A DNA stretch of 64,000 nucleotides from Nocardiopsis sp. TSRI0078 (GCF_001905145.1 NZ_LWLB01000037.1:124001-188000), one strand, 5' to 3'. Shown: positions 15,618 through 24,812, numbered from the stretch's first letter. Program-made: numbers and translations. The notes: generated from the letters alone by a model not told the origin.

Positions 15618-16463
15618 GTGTACTTCCATCCCCCGACCCTCGACCCCGGGCCGGTCGCCACCCTGATCGGGTTCGTGACCCTGGTGTTCCTGATGGCCCA
15701 GCCCCTGCTGACGCGTCCCCTGGCCCGGCGCCTGGGCGAGCCGACGGAGCCCGGTCGCCCCTCGCCCCTGATGCGCCTCCACCACCTGGGGGCCTGCCTG
15801 TCCTTCGTCGAGGTCCTCGCGGCCGCGGCCTTCGTGGGCACCGCCCGGGTCCTCACCCCGGCCGACATCGGCATCACCCCGCCCCGGCTGCAGGCATACG
15901 ACCCCGACGTACCCTCCCCGCTGGCGGACGATCCCGTGTCCTGGATCGGAACGGCCGTGGTCCTGGTGTGGGCCGCGCTGTTCGTTGCGGCCCTGCTGGT
16001 GGCCAGGCACCTGGAGGGCGCCAGGCCGGCCGAACCGGCCATGGGAGGGATCCAGCTCGCCGACCTGACCGACGCAGAGGTGCGCTGGATGGTGTGGTAC
16101 ACCGCCCTGGGCGGCCTGTGCACCACGGCCGTGTTCTTCGTGGTCGTCTATCCGCTGGTCACGGTGCTTGTCGGACCGCTGGCCGCGGCCGTCACCATCG
16201 CGCTGCTCCTGGGCGGGCAGCAGTGGGGGAACGGTTTCCAGCAGATGTTCACCATGGCCGTGTACGGACTGATGTTGACGCTGTCCCACGCCTTCCTGAC
16301 CTCGGGCTCCCTGCTCGTGCCCGTGGCCATCTGGTGTGTGTTCGCCTACTTCTACGGCCGTTTGCTGCGCCGGCAACGGCGCCGGCTCTCCCATGCGGCG
16401 AGACCGATGGAGGTCACCATGCTCGACGCCGGGGGCGACCCCGTGCGGCGGCCGGGGCGCTGA
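15618..16463 (+). CDS. Multi-pass membrane protein, possibly CPBP-like
   Basis: Integral membrane protein of 281 residues with about seven hydrophobic segments and a basic C-terminal tail. Part of it (HAFLTSGSLLVPVAIWCVFAYFYGR) resembles the late helices of CPBP intramembrane proteases, but the Glu-Glu and second His expected of an active protease are absent; GGQQWGNGFQQM stands where the glutamates should be. If related, it is not a protease. The GTG at 15618 is chosen because GAAGAGGA lies eight bases upstream; a GTG at 15594 is in frame but has no ribosome site. Function unknown. Confidence 0.7.
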   Translation: MYFHPPTLDPGPVATLIGFVTLVFLMAQPLLTRPLARRLGEPTEPGRPSPLMRLHHLGACLSFVEVLAAAAFVGTARVLTPADIGITPPRLQAYDPDVPSPLADDPVSWIGTAVVLVWAALFVAALLVARHLEGARPAEPAMGGIQLADLTDAEVRWMVWYTALGGLCTTAVFFVVVYPLVTVLVGPLAAAVTIALLLGGQQWGNGFQQMFTMAVYGLMLTLSHAFLTSGSLLVPVAIWCVFAYFYGRLLRRQRRRLSHAARPMEVTMLDAGGDPVRRPGR

Positions 16464-16487
16464 CCGCTCCGGGCCCCGCGCGGGGGA

Positions 16488-16530
16488 CGGGCTCCGGCGG
16501 TGCCGCGTCGCGCGGCACCGCCGGAGCCCG
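16488..16530. terminator. Bidirectional terminator hairpin
   Basis: Perfect 19-bp arms (16488-16506, 16512-16530) with a five-base loop, between convergent genes ending at 16463 (+) and 16537 (-). Confidence 0.8.
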
Positions 16531-16536
16531 CCGCGT

Positions 16537-17631
16537 TCAGCCGCCGAAGCGTACCAGGGACCGGCCGCCCTGCCCCCGGGCCATGCGCTCGAAGGCCTCC
16601 GGCACGCCCTCCAGCGGGATCTCGTCGGTGACCATCGCCGACAGCTTCAACTCCCCCGAGCGCACCTGCTCGGCGATGAGCGGGATGTCACGGGACGGGT
16701 CGCTGGTGCCGTAGACGCACCCGCGCAGCGTACGGGCCTGGTGGAACAGCTCCAGGGCGTTGAACGACACCTCGTCGTCCATCCTGCCCACGCCCACCAC
16801 CGTGATCGTGCCTCCGCGCCGGGACGCGCTCCAGGCCGAGCGCACCACCCTGGCCGAGCCGACCACCTCGAAGGCGTGGTCGGCGCCACGGCCTCCCGTC
16901 AGCTTGCGCACGGACTTGGTCAGCGAGTCGTCGGCGACCAGGAAGTCGGTGGCGCCCAGGGACCGGGCCAGCTCCTCCTTGTCGGGGGAGACGTCCACGG
17001 CGATCACCGGGTCGGCCCCGGCCAGGCGCGCCGCCTGGAGCACCGACAGGCCGACCCCGCCCAGGCCCAGGACCACGGCCGACTGGCCCTCGCGCACCCC
17101 CGCCGAGTTGTTGACGGCCCCCCAGCCGGTGAGCACCGCGCAGCCCAGGACCGCGGCCACCGCCGGATCGATCCCGGCGGGCAGCGGTACGACGGCGTGG
17201 GCGGGCACCACGGTGGCCTCGGCGAACGCGCCGCAGCCCAGCCCCGGGTAGACGGGGGTGCCGTCGGAGAGCTCGGCGTAGGGCTGTGCCGCGCGGTCCA
17301 GCGCGTGCTCGCACAGGTGGGGCTCGCCCTGGTCGCAGAACCAGCACTCGCGGCAGGGCGGCGCCCAGTTCAGGATCACCTGCTGGCCGGGCACCAGGCC
17401 GGTGACGCCCTCACCCACGGCGTCCACGGTTCCGGCGCCCTCGTGGCCGAGCACGGCGGGCCACTTCTGGGCCAGGGTGCCGTTGGACAGGGACAGGTCG
17501 GAGTGGCACACGCCCGCGGCGGCCAGGCGCACCCGCACCTGGCCGGGGCCGGGATCGGGCAGGACCAGGTCCCGGATCTGCGGAGGGGCGCCCTGCTCGG
17601 AGAAGACGGCGGCCTTGACGGTCGTACTCAT
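16537..17631 (-). CDS. Zinc-dependent alcohol dehydrogenase (MDR family)
   Basis: Medium-chain zinc alcohol/formaldehyde dehydrogenase, 364 residues, cytoplasmic, NAD-linked. Catalytic zinc ligands are Cys in GVCHSD (about residue 42), the GHEGAG histidine and a later Cys. The structural zinc motif is PPCRECWFCDQGEPHLCE (four Cys). The Rossmann loop is VVLGLGGVGLSVLQAARLAGA followed by DVSPDKEELARSLGATDFL. Sequence style is closest to class III/mycothiol-type alcohol dehydrogenases. A TetR-type operator sits in the promoter. Substrate not determined. Confidence 0.92.
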   Translation of the reverse strand: MSTTVKAAVFSEQGAPPQIRDLVLPDPGPGQVRVRLAAAGVCHSDLSLSNGTLAQKWPAVLGHEGAGTVDAVGEGVTGLVPGQQVILNWAPPCRECWFCDQGEPHLCEHALDRAAQPYAELSDGTPVYPGLGCGAFAEATVVPAHAVVPLPAGIDPAVAAVLGCAVLTGWGAVNNSAGVREGQSAVVLGLGGVGLSVLQAARLAGADPVIAVDVSPDKEELARSLGATDFLVADDSLTKSVRKLTGGRGADHAFEVVGSARVVRSAWSASRRGGTITVVGVGRMDDEVSFNALELFHQARTLRGCVYGTSDPSRDIPLIAEQVRSGELKLSAMVTDEIPLEGVPEAFERMARGQGGRSLVRFGG

Positions 17632-17665
17632 GGGAGGAACTCCAATCGGGGACTTGCCGTGACAG

Positions 17666-17688
17666 TAGCAATACCGACCGGTCGGTCA
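17666..17688 (-). promoter_or_regulatory. Promoter with TetR-type operator
   Basis: The perfect 14-bp palindrome ACCGACC/GGTCGGT at 17673-17686 is a classic TetR-family operator. On the minus strand it overlaps a -35 TTGACC (17688-17683) with TACTGT as -10, 16 bp downstream, so a bound repressor would block the alcohol dehydrogenase promoter. No TetR gene is adjacent; the nearest is at 21481. Confidence 0.7.
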
Positions 17689-17816
17689 AGAGTCGGGGGC
17701 GCACGGATCCGTGCTTCGCCGGATGGCCCCGGGCGCTTCGCCTTTTTCGGGCTTTTGCTGTTCTGGACAGACATTTTGCCTGGTGGCGGTGATGATGGGA
17801 GGCGAAGGAGGGGGTT

Positions 17817-18800
17817 ATGGTCAATCCGGTTTGGGTGGGAACACTGATGTTCGGCAGGGTCCCGATCGGCGTGCGTCTCTACAGCGCGCGCGAACGCAGG
17901 GGGCCCGTGCTGCACCAGTTCGAACGCGGTACCGCCGACCGCATCCGCTACGTCCGCGTCAACGAGCGCACCGGTGAGGAGGTCGCGAGCGAGGACGTCG
18001 TGCGCGGGGCCAGGACGGGGCCCGAGGACGAGTACGTGGTCCTGGAACCGGAGGAGCTGGAGGAGATCCTCCCGCACGGCTCGCGCACCATGGGGCTGAC
18101 GGGCTTCCTGTCACAGGGCGCCGTGGACGCGCTGTGGTACGCCTCCACCTACTACGTCGCCCCCAGGGCGGCGGCCGACGCCAAGCCCTACCAGCTGCTG
18201 TACACGGCCCTGGAGCAGACCCGCCGCTCGGGCGTGGCCACCGTCGTCCTGCGCGACCGCGAGTCCCCCGTCCTGATCGAACCGAACCGGGGCGTGCTGT
18301 CGGCCTCCACCCTGTGGTGGCCGGACGAGGTCCGCGAGCCCGACGACGTGATGCCGCCCGTGGCCCACGCGGCGCTGACCAAGAGCGAACTCGAACTGGC
18401 CAGGGAACTGGTCAGCGCGCTCTCGACCGAGTGGGACCCGCGGGACTACGAGGACAGCTACGGCCGGCGCCTGACCGACCTGGTGCGGGCCAAGGCCAAG
18501 GGCGGCACGTTCACCCACCGCCCCGAGCAGGCCGCGCCCCCGGAGGAGGCGTCCGGGCTCGACGAGGCCCTGCGCCAGAGCCTGCCGGAACAGCGCGGCA
18601 GGGGTACGCGGTCGCGCGTCACGCGGGAGCGGACGCGCGCGCGTGGCGCCAGGGTCGAGAGGAGGCCCGAGGGCCGGGTCACCAAGCGCGAACTCCTCCA
18701 GCGGGCCTCGGAGCTGGACGTGCCGGGCCGGTCGAAGATGAGCAGGGACGAGCTGGAGGAGGCCGTCGGGCTGACCGGTGCCGACGGCCGCCGTCCCTGA
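17817..18800 (+). CDS. ku: Ku protein, non-homologous end joining
   Basis: Bacterial Ku homodimer subunit that binds DNA double-strand ends and recruits LigD. The 327 residues open with PVWVGTLMFGRVPIGVRLYSARERRG and contain the Ku core (DRIRYVRVNERTGEEVASEDVVRG; ELEEILPHGSRTMGLTGFL; ALWYASTYYVAP; LELARELVSALSTEWDPRDYEDSY). The C-terminal third is basic and disordered, ending in a SAP-like helix pair (TKRELLQRASELDVPGRSKMSRDELEEAV), as in the extended Ku proteins of actinobacteria. The ATG at 17817 follows GGAGGGGG. No ligD is in the window. Confidence 0.95.
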   Translation: MVNPVWVGTLMFGRVPIGVRLYSARERRGPVLHQFERGTADRIRYVRVNERTGEEVASEDVVRGARTGPEDEYVVLEPEELEEILPHGSRTMGLTGFLSQGAVDALWYASTYYVAPRAAADAKPYQLLYTALEQTRRSGVATVVLRDRESPVLIEPNRGVLSASTLWWPDEVREPDDVMPPVAHAALTKSELELARELVSALSTEWDPRDYEDSYGRRLTDLVRAKAKGGTFTHRPEQAAPPEEASGLDEALRQSLPEQRGRGTRSRVTRERTRARGARVERRPEGRVTKRELLQRASELDVPGRSKMSRDELEEAVGLTGADGRRP

Positions 18801-18843
18801 GGTCCCCCTCGGCCGCGCCGCGAGCGGGGACGGCAGCGGGGGG

Positions 18844-18889
18844 TTGACGGATCCCGCCGCCGAGCCGATAGTGCTTGGGAGCGCTCCCA
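18844..18889 (+). promoter_or_regulatory. Promoter with CebR/CelR box
   Basis: A -35 TTGACG (18844-18849) and -10 GATAGT (18867-18872) are 17 bp apart. Directly downstream is the 14-bp palindrome TGGGAGCGCTCCCA (18876-18889). This is exactly the operator known for CelR of Thermobifida and CebR of Streptomyces, which are released by cellobiose. The downstream esterase should thus be induced by cellulose breakdown products. Confidence 0.88.
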
Positions 18890-18954
18890 CAACCGCCGCC
18901 GACCGTTGCCCCGAGAAAACGCCCCCTGACCCCCCGTCGGAAAAGGCCCGGAAC

Positions 18955-20259
18955 GTGACCAACGAACGCACGCACATCGTCACCAGGGCGATCGGCACAC
19001 TCGGTGCCGTCGTCCTGCCCATGCTTGCAGCACTCCTGATCACCGCGCCCCCGGCCTCGGCCGCCACCCTGACCGAGGTCACCGACTTCGGCCCCAACCC
19101 CAGCGGCCTGCGGATGTACCTCTACGTACCGGACGGTGTCACCGAGGACCCCCCGGTCCTGGTGGCCCAGCACTGGTGCACCGGGACCGGACCGGTCTTC
19201 CACCAGAACACCGAGTACGCCTCCCTGGCCGACCAGTACGGCTTCATCGTCATCTACCCGTCCGTCACGCGGAGCAGCCAGTGCTTCGACGTGTCCTCGC
19301 CCGAGGCGCTGAGCCGGGGCGGCGGCAGCGACCCGGTGGGCATCCACTCGATGGTCGACCACGTCCTTCGCACCCACGACGCCGACGCCGAGCGCGTGTT
19401 CGTCACCGGAGTCTCCTCCGGCGCCATGATGACCAACGTCATGCTGGCCAACTACCCCGACGTGTTCGCCGCCGGCGCGGCGTTCAGCGGGGTGCCGTTC
19501 GGCTGCTTCGCCACCACCGACGGCTCCGGCTGGAACAACGCCTGCTCCACCGGCACGATCAGCCGCACCCCGCAGGAGTGGGGCGACCTGGTCCGCGCCT
19601 CCTACCCGGGCTACACCGGCCCCCGGCCGCGCATGCAGCTGTGGCACGGAACCGAGGACGACACCCTGGACTACGTGAACTTCGTCGAGGAGATCAAGCA
19701 GTGGACCAACGTCCACGGCCTCAGCCAGACCCCGGACAGCACCGACCAGCCCCGGCCCGGCTGGACCCGCACCCGCTACGGTGCCACCGGCGACCAGGCT
19801 CCCGTGGAGGCCGTCAGCCTGCAGGGCACCGGCCACAACCTGTTCGAGAGCGGTATGGCGGCCCGCGCGATCACCTTCTTCGGCCTTGATGAGGACTCCG
19901 GCTCCGACCCGGGCCCCGATCCCGACCCCGAGCCGGGCACCGGCGACTGCAGCGTCACCGCCACCACCAACGCCTGGAACACCGGCCTGACCACGTCCCT
20001 GACCATCACCAACACCGGCACCGCCCCCCTCGACGGCTGGTCCCTGGACTTCACCCTCCCCGACGGCCAGGCCATCACCTCCGGCTGGAACGCCGCCTAC
20101 AGTTCCGACGGCGGCACGGTCACCGCCGCCAACGTCTCCTACAACGCCACCATCGCCCCCGACGCCAGTGTGAGCATCGGCTACCAGGCCACCCACACCG
20201 GCGACGCGGGCCGGCCGACCGGATTCACCCTCAACGGCTCGGCCTGCTCCGCGGGCTGA
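18955..20259 (+). CDS. Secreted CE1 (PHB-depolymerase-like) esterase with CBM2
   Basis: Extracellular carbohydrate esterase, probably acetylxylan or feruloyl esterase, 434 residues. A Sec signal peptide spans residues 1-36 (cleavage after PPASA). The alpha/beta-hydrolase domain follows with the nucleophile in GVSSGAMM (Ser about 154), Asp in GTEDDTLDYVN and His in GTGHNLFE. A Pro/Asp linker leads to a family 2 cellulose-binding module from about residue 332 (CSVTATTNAWNTGLT to NGSACSAG), with its terminal Cys pair. The GTG at 18955 gives the right signal peptide; its ribosome site is weak. A CebR box upstream indicates cellulose/cellobiose control. A terminator follows. Confidence 0.93.
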   Translation: MTNERTHIVTRAIGTLGAVVLPMLAALLITAPPASAATLTEVTDFGPNPSGLRMYLYVPDGVTEDPPVLVAQHWCTGTGPVFHQNTEYASLADQYGFIVIYPSVTRSSQCFDVSSPEALSRGGGSDPVGIHSMVDHVLRTHDADAERVFVTGVSSGAMMTNVMLANYPDVFAAGAAFSGVPFGCFATTDGSGWNNACSTGTISRTPQEWGDLVRASYPGYTGPRPRMQLWHGTEDDTLDYVNFVEEIKQWTNVHGLSQTPDSTDQPRPGWTRTRYGATGDQAPVEAVSLQGTGHNLFESGMAARAITFFGLDEDSGSDPGPDPDPEPGTGDCSVTATTNAWNTGLTTSLTITNTGTAPLDGWSLDFTLPDGQAITSGWNAAYSSDGGTVTAANVSYNATIAPDASVSIGYQATHTGDAGRPTGFTLNGSACSAG

Positions 20260-20266
20260 CCCCGGC

Positions 20267-20299
20267 GCGGCGCGGCTCCCCCGGGAGGAGCCGCGCCGC
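20267..20299 (+). terminator. Hairpin terminator after esterase
   Basis: Perfect 13-bp arms (20267-20279, 20287-20299) with a seven-base loop, eight bases after the esterase stop. Confidence 0.7.
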
Positions 20300-20444
20300 C
20301 CCCGTTCACGCGAACCCCGCGGAGCGCCCTGTTGACCGGTCCCGGGTGCGGGTATCTTCCCTTCGTCCGCGTGGAGGCCACGGTGTGGTGGACATGCGCA
20401 CCACGGAGGGTCGACCAGCGTTTCGCGCGGTGCAGGGAGGTTCC

Positions 20445-21275
20445 ATGGCTCGGCCGGTCGGTTCGGCACCGGTTCCACGGCACTACCTCATGTGCCGGCC
20501 CACCCACTTCGCGGTCGAGTACGCGATCAACCCCTGGATGGACCCCGACGCGGGGGTCGACCGCGCACGGGCCATCCGGCAGTGGGAGCGACTGCGCGAC
20601 CTCTACCTCTCCCTGGGGCACCGGGTCAGCGAGATCACCCCCGTCGAGGGCCTTCCCGACATGGTCTTCGCCGCCAACGGCGGCCTGGTCGTGGACGGCA
20701 GGGTCTACGGCGCGCGCTTCGCCAGCGCCGAGCGCACCCCCGAGGGTCCGGCCTACCTGGACTGGTTCCGCAAGGCGGGCTACACCGAGGCCCGCGAGCC
20801 CAAGCACGTCAACGAGGGCGAGGGCGACTTCGTCACCATGGACGACGTGATCCTGGCCGCCACGGGCTTTCGCACCGAGGCGGCCGCGCACCAGGAGGCC
20901 GAGCGCTTCCTCGGCCGCCCCGTCGTCACCCTCCAGTTGACCGACCCGCGCTTCTACCACCTGGACACCGCGCTGTTCGCGCTCTCCGGGGAGCAGGTCG
21001 CCTACTACCCCGGGGCCTTCTCCGCCGGAAGCCGGCGGGTGCTGCGCGCGCTCTACCCCGACGCGCTCCTGGCCACCGAGGAGGACGCCTCCGTGCTCGG
21101 CCTCAACGCCGTGTGCGACGGACACGACGTCGTCATCGCCGCCGAGGCCACCGACCTGGCCGGCCGGCTGCGCGCCCTCGGCTACACCGTCCACCCCGTC
21201 GAACTGGACGAACTGCGCAGGGCCGGAGGCGGCGCCAAGTGCTGCACCCTGGTACTGCGCGACGCGGACGTCTGA
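20445..21275 (+). CDS. ddaH: Dimethylarginine dimethylaminohydrolase (DDAH)-family amidinohydrolase
   Basis: Guanidino-modifying enzyme of 276 residues that would hydrolyse methylated arginines to citrulline and methylamine. Active-site elements are visible: LPDMVFAANGGLVVDG, NEGEGDFVTMDD with the acidic substrate contacts, the catalytic His in DPRFYHLDTALFAL, and the nucleophilic Cys in GGGAKCCTLVLRD near the C-terminus. The ATG at 20445 is supported by GGGAGG at 20435-20440. Length is normal. A TetR-family gene follows on the same strand after about 205 bp. Related arginine deiminases are longer, so DDAH is the best call. Confidence 0.9.
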   Translation: MARPVGSAPVPRHYLMCRPTHFAVEYAINPWMDPDAGVDRARAIRQWERLRDLYLSLGHRVSEITPVEGLPDMVFAANGGLVVDGRVYGARFASAERTPEGPAYLDWFRKAGYTEAREPKHVNEGEGDFVTMDDVILAATGFRTEAAAHQEAERFLGRPVVTLQLTDPRFYHLDTALFALSGEQVAYYPGAFSAGSRRVLRALYPDALLATEEDASVLGLNAVCDGHDVVIAAEATDLAGRLRALGYTVHPVELDELRRAGGGAKCCTLVLRDADV

Positions 21276-21480
21276 GGAAAGGCGGCCGCCATTCGCGCAC
21301 ATTCGTGCGGAATACGACCAGCGCAGGGGGACGGATGTGGGAAACGCCACTCCGGGGCAGGGGAGAACCGCAGGTAGCCACAGGTCACACAAGTGCGAAA
21401 GCCCGGGGAGCGCGGGGAAGGAGCATGCTTGTGACGACGGCCCCTGGCCGTACGCCTTCGCCGCAATAAAGTCTGGAACC

Positions 21481-22107
21481 GTGAAGACCAGACAAAGCAG
21501 ACCCCCGCGTCGAATCAGGGAACAGCAGATGATCGACGCCGCCGTCACCGTGTTCTCGCGCGGTGACTACCACACGGTCAGCATGGAGGAGATCGCCGCG
21601 GCGGCCGGGACCTCCAAACCCACGGTGTACCAGTACCTGGGTTCCAAGGAGGGGATCTTCACCGCCTGCGTGCGCCGGGAGACCGACCGGCTCGTCGAGG
21701 CCGTGCGCGCCGCCGTGCACGACCCGCACGCCCCGGCGGGGGAGGACCCCCTGCGCCGGGGCATGCACGCCTTCTTCGCCTTCGTCACCGGCAACCGGGA
21801 GAGCTGGACCGTGCTGTACCGGCGGGCCGCCCTGCGCGGCGGACCCCTCGCGGAGGAGACCGCCCGGCTGCGCGACCGGGTCGTGGCCGAGGTCGCCGGG
21901 CTCATCACCGCCTGCACGCGCGGCGACTACGGCGGCCTCGACGCCAGGGACGCCCAGCTGCTGGCGCGCGTCGCGGTCAGTACCGCCGACGCCTTCGCCG
22001 ACTGGCTCCTGGAGCACCCCGAGGAGTCCCCCGAGGCCATGGCCGGACACGTCACCGAGCTGACCTGGTCCCACCTGCGCACCCGCCGCGGGGCCGGCGG
22101 CGCCTGA
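21481..22107 (+). CDS. TetR/AcrR family transcriptional regulator
   Basis: TetR-type repressor of 208 residues. The N-terminal HTH is complete: REQQMIDAAVTVFSRGDYHTVSMEEIAAAAGTSKPTVYQYLGSKEGIFTACVRRE (residues about 14-68). The remainder is the helical ligand-binding domain. GTG at 21481 is the start; a later ATG at 21529 would truncate helix 1. Targets are unknown. It lies downstream of ddaH and upstream of a degraded aldehyde dehydrogenase. The orphan TetR operator at 17673 is a possible but untested target. Confidence 0.9.
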   Translation: MKTRQSRPPRRIREQQMIDAAVTVFSRGDYHTVSMEEIAAAAGTSKPTVYQYLGSKEGIFTACVRRETDRLVEAVRAAVHDPHAPAGEDPLRRGMHAFFAFVTGNRESWTVLYRRAALRGGPLAEETARLRDRVVAEVAGLITACTRGDYGGLDARDAQLLARVAVSTADAFADWLLEHPEESPEAMAGHVTELTWSHLRTRRGAGGA

Positions 22108-22159
22108 CCCGTTCCGGCCGCCGCGGGACGCCCGTGCCCCGGCGCAGGGCGCATGCGCC

Positions 22160-22760
22160 TCAGCGCAGGGCGCTCCTCATGTGCTTGACGCGGGTGTAGT
22201 CCTCCAGGCTGTAGGCCGACAGGTCCTTGCCGTACCCGGAGTGCTTGAACTCGCCGTGCGGCATCTCCGAGGCGAGCCTCTGGTCGACCCCGTTGGCCAG
22301 GCGCACGGCCTCCTCCTCGTCGGAGAACCGCTGCACGGTGACGGGCCGAAGACCTCCTCGCGTACGATCTCGTCGTCGGCGCGCAGCCCCGACACCACGG
22401 TCGGCGCCAGGAAGAAGCCCTCCTCTCCCACCCGGTGCCCGTCGGGCTCCACCACCGCGTGCCCGGGCAGGCGCTCCAGTAGTCCGTTGACGCGGGCGAA
22501 CTGGTCGGCGTTGTCGAGCGGACCGAAGTCGTCGGCCTCCTCGGAGGATCTTCCGGTGACCTGTGCGGTGGCCTGCCGGGACGGCTCGGCCACGAAAGCG
22601 TCGTGGATCTCCTCGTGCACGAGTACGCGGGTGGCCGCGGTGCAGCCCTGGCCCGCGTTGAGGAAGGCGCCCGCCACCAGGCCGGAGGCGGTACGGGCCG
22701 GGTCGGCGTCGTCGAAGACCCGCGCCGGAACAGGCGGCCCAGCATGAGGATGACCGTCCA
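22160..22760 (-). pseudogene. Aldehyde dehydrogenase remnant, frameshifted and 5'-truncated
   Basis: Only the C-terminal 40% of an NAD-dependent aldehyde dehydrogenase is recognisable. It begins near VFDDADPARTASGLVAGAFLNAGQGCTAATR, with the catalytic Cys present, and runs through GFFLAPTVVSGLRADDEIVREEVFGP. Near 22343 a base appears to be missing and the frame changes. The rest (VTVQRFSDEEEAVRLANG to GEFKHSGYGKDLSAYSLEDYTRVKHM) lies in another frame up to the stop at 22160. The N-terminal NAD-binding half is absent. Sequence style fits gamma-aminobutyraldehyde/guanidinobutyraldehyde dehydrogenases, and its place after the guanidino cluster suggests it once served that pathway. Confidence 0.85.
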
Positions 22761-23186
22761 CGGAAGAGGTGGGCAGCACGATGAGCATGGCGGAGGCGTT
22801 GACGGTGTCGGACGGCAAGGTGCCCGCGAGGATCAGCGCCGGGCAGCCCACCACGGCGGTGCCCTGCACCCGGTTCGGCCTCGGCTTGTGCGGTGCGTTC
22901 GGGGCGGTCGGCTCCGGACCCAGGGGCGTGGGCACGGCTTGCTCCGGGGAGGAGGCTCCCGTGGCCGGCCACGGGAGGCTTGTCGTCGGGGGACGGGCGC
23001 CCGGGCCCGCGCGGCGCCGTTGGCGCGCGGACCCGGACGTGGAGCCCGGGGGCTCCGGGCGCGGGGAGTGGATTCCCGCGCCCGCCGGGCCGGGGCCTGC
23101 GGCGGACACGGGAGGGGTGTGGTGCTCCCGGACACCTCGTGCCCGGGAGCGGGGACGGCCGTCGGGGACCCGCGGGCCCCCGGCGG
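22761..23186. other. Non-coding scar between ALDH remnant and TPP enzyme
   Basis: No gene is supported. The stretch probably replaced the missing 5' half of the aldehyde dehydrogenase. It contains a perfect hairpin with 11-bp arms at 22956-22966 and 22967-22977, about 210 bp after the TPP-enzyme stop, which may terminate that operon. Otherwise it is GC-rich and low in coding signal. Confidence 0.5.
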
Positions 23187-24812
23187 TCATCCGTCCAGGT
23201 GCGTGGGGGCGAACAGTCCCAGCACCATGGGCAGCACGACCACGCTGGGGCCGGGCTCGGCCAGGGCCGCGGCAAGGTCCTCGCGCAGCCGCTCGGGGCC
23301 GGTCACCGTGGCGGGCACCCCGAAGGCGGCGGCCAGCGCCGCGAAGTCGGGGCGGGCCAGTTCGGTGTGGGTGGCCTCCCCGAAGGAGGCCTCCATGTAC
23401 TCGCGCAGGACGCCGTAGCCGCCGTCGTCGACGATGAGCCACGTCACGTCCAGGCCGTGCTGGCGTGCGGTGGCCAGTTCGGCGATCGAGTACATGGCGC
23501 CGCCGTCGCCGGAGACCGCCAGCACGGGACCGCTTCCGGCCGCCGCCGCGCCCAGGGCGGCGGGCAGCCCGTACCCCAGGCCGCCCGAACCCTGCGCCGA
23601 GTGCACCTGGCCCCCGCGCGGGTCCCACGCCGACCACGCCCAGTAGGCCAGCATGGTCATGTCCCAGAAGCTGGGGGCGTCGTAGGGCAGCGCCTCGCGC
23701 ACCGCCGCCAGCACCGCCCGCTCCGCGTCCAGGTCCTGGGCGTCCAGACGGGCGGCCACGTCGGCCCTCACCCTCGCCGCCTCGGCGGCCGCGTCGGGGT
23801 CTGTGGAGCGGCGCCCCGCCCTCCGGGCCAGGGCGGCCAGGGTCAGCGCGGCGTCGCCGTGCACACCCAGCGCCGGGTGGTTGGACTCCAGCTTGCCGAG
23901 GTCGGCCTCCACCTGCACCACGCGGCCCCTCGGCGCGAGGGTGTGGTAGTTGCTGGACAGCTCGCCCAGCCCCGAGCCCACCACCAGGAGCACGTCCGCG
24001 CCCTCCAGGTAGTCGGTGGTGTGCCGGTCCTCGATCCAGGACTGGAGCGAGAGCGGGTGGTCCCACGGGAAGGCGTCCTTGCCCCCGAAGGTGGTGGCCA
24101 CCGGCGCCTGGAGCGCCTCGGCCAGCTCCAGCAGCGCCGCCTGCCCGCCCGAACGGCTCACGCCGCCGCCCGCCAGGACGACGGGGCGCCGGGCGCCGTC
24201 CAGCAGGCGGGCGGCCTCGGCCACCACCTCGGCGCGGGGCACCAGCGGTTCCGGGACGGGGTCCACGTCCACCACGGGCGGTGTCACGACCGTCTCCAGC
24301 AGCACGTCCTGCGGGATCTCCACCAGCACCGGGCCCGCCGGGGCACTGGCGGCCGTGCGCCAGGCCTCGGCCAGCGCCGAGGGGATCTGCGAGGTGTGCC
24401 GCACCGTGAACACCGACTTGGTGACGCCCGTGAAACTGGCGGACTGGTCGGGCAGCTCGTGCAGGTATCCGTGGCGTCCGCCGCCCAGCCCCGCGCGCGG
24501 GACCTGGCTGCTGACCACCAGCACCGGTGCGCCGGCCGCCCTGGACTCCTGGAGGGAGGCCAGGGTGAGCAGCGCGCCCGGTCCGGTGGAGACCAGCAGG
24601 GGCGCCACCTCGCCGGTGCGGCGGGCGTACCCGTCGGCGGCGAAGGCGGCGTTGTTCTCCACCCGGCTGGACACGAACCGCAGCCGGGGCGCCCGCCGCA
24701 GTGCGTCGAACAGCCCCAGGGCGTGCTGTCCGGGGATGCCGAAGGCCACCCGTGCCCCCAGGGCGGTCAGGGTCTCGGTGACCAGGTCACCGCCGCATCG
24801 CCGCGCGTCCAC
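23187..24812 (-). CDS. Thiamine pyrophosphate-dependent decarboxylase (AruI-like)
   Basis: ThDP enzyme of the acetolactate synthase/benzoylformate decarboxylase family, 541 residues. The N-terminal Pyr domain includes the catalytic Glu region (SSRVENNAAFAADGYARRTG), the central domain is intact, and the C-terminal PP domain carries VSGDGGAMYSIAELATARQHGLDVTWLIVDDGGYGVL, a modified GDG-X(n)-N motif. GTG at 24812 starts four bases after the ureohydrolase stop, so the two are translationally coupled. In this context 2-ketoarginine decarboxylase (AruI of the arginine transaminase pathway) is the most sensible role: it would give 4-guanidinobutyraldehyde for an ALDH and then the ureohydrolase. That role is inferred. 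Confidence 0.85.
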   Translation of the reverse strand: MDARRCGGDLVTETLTALGARVAFGIPGQHALGLFDALRRAPRLRFVSSRVENNAAFAADGYARRTGEVAPLLVSTGPGALLTLASLQESRAAGAPVLVVSSQVPRAGLGGGRHGYLHELPDQSASFTGVTKSVFTVRHTSQIPSALAEAWRTAASAPAGPVLVEIPQDVLLETVVTPPVVDVDPVPEPLVPRAEVVAEAARLLDGARRPVVLAGGGVSRSGGQAALLELAEALQAPVATTFGGKDAFPWDHPLSLQSWIEDRHTTDYLEGADVLLVVGSGLGELSSNYHTLAPRGRVVQVEADLGKLESNHPALGVHGDAALTLAALARRAGRRSTDPDAAAEAARVRADVAARLDAQDLDAERAVLAAVREALPYDAPSFWDMTMLAYWAWSAWDPRGGQVHSAQGSGGLGYGLPAALGAAAAGSGPVLAVSGDGGAMYSIAELATARQHGLDVTWLIVDDGGYGVLREYMEASFGEATHTELARPDFAALAAAFGVPATVTGPERLREDLAAALAEPGPSVVVLPMVLGLFAPTHLDG

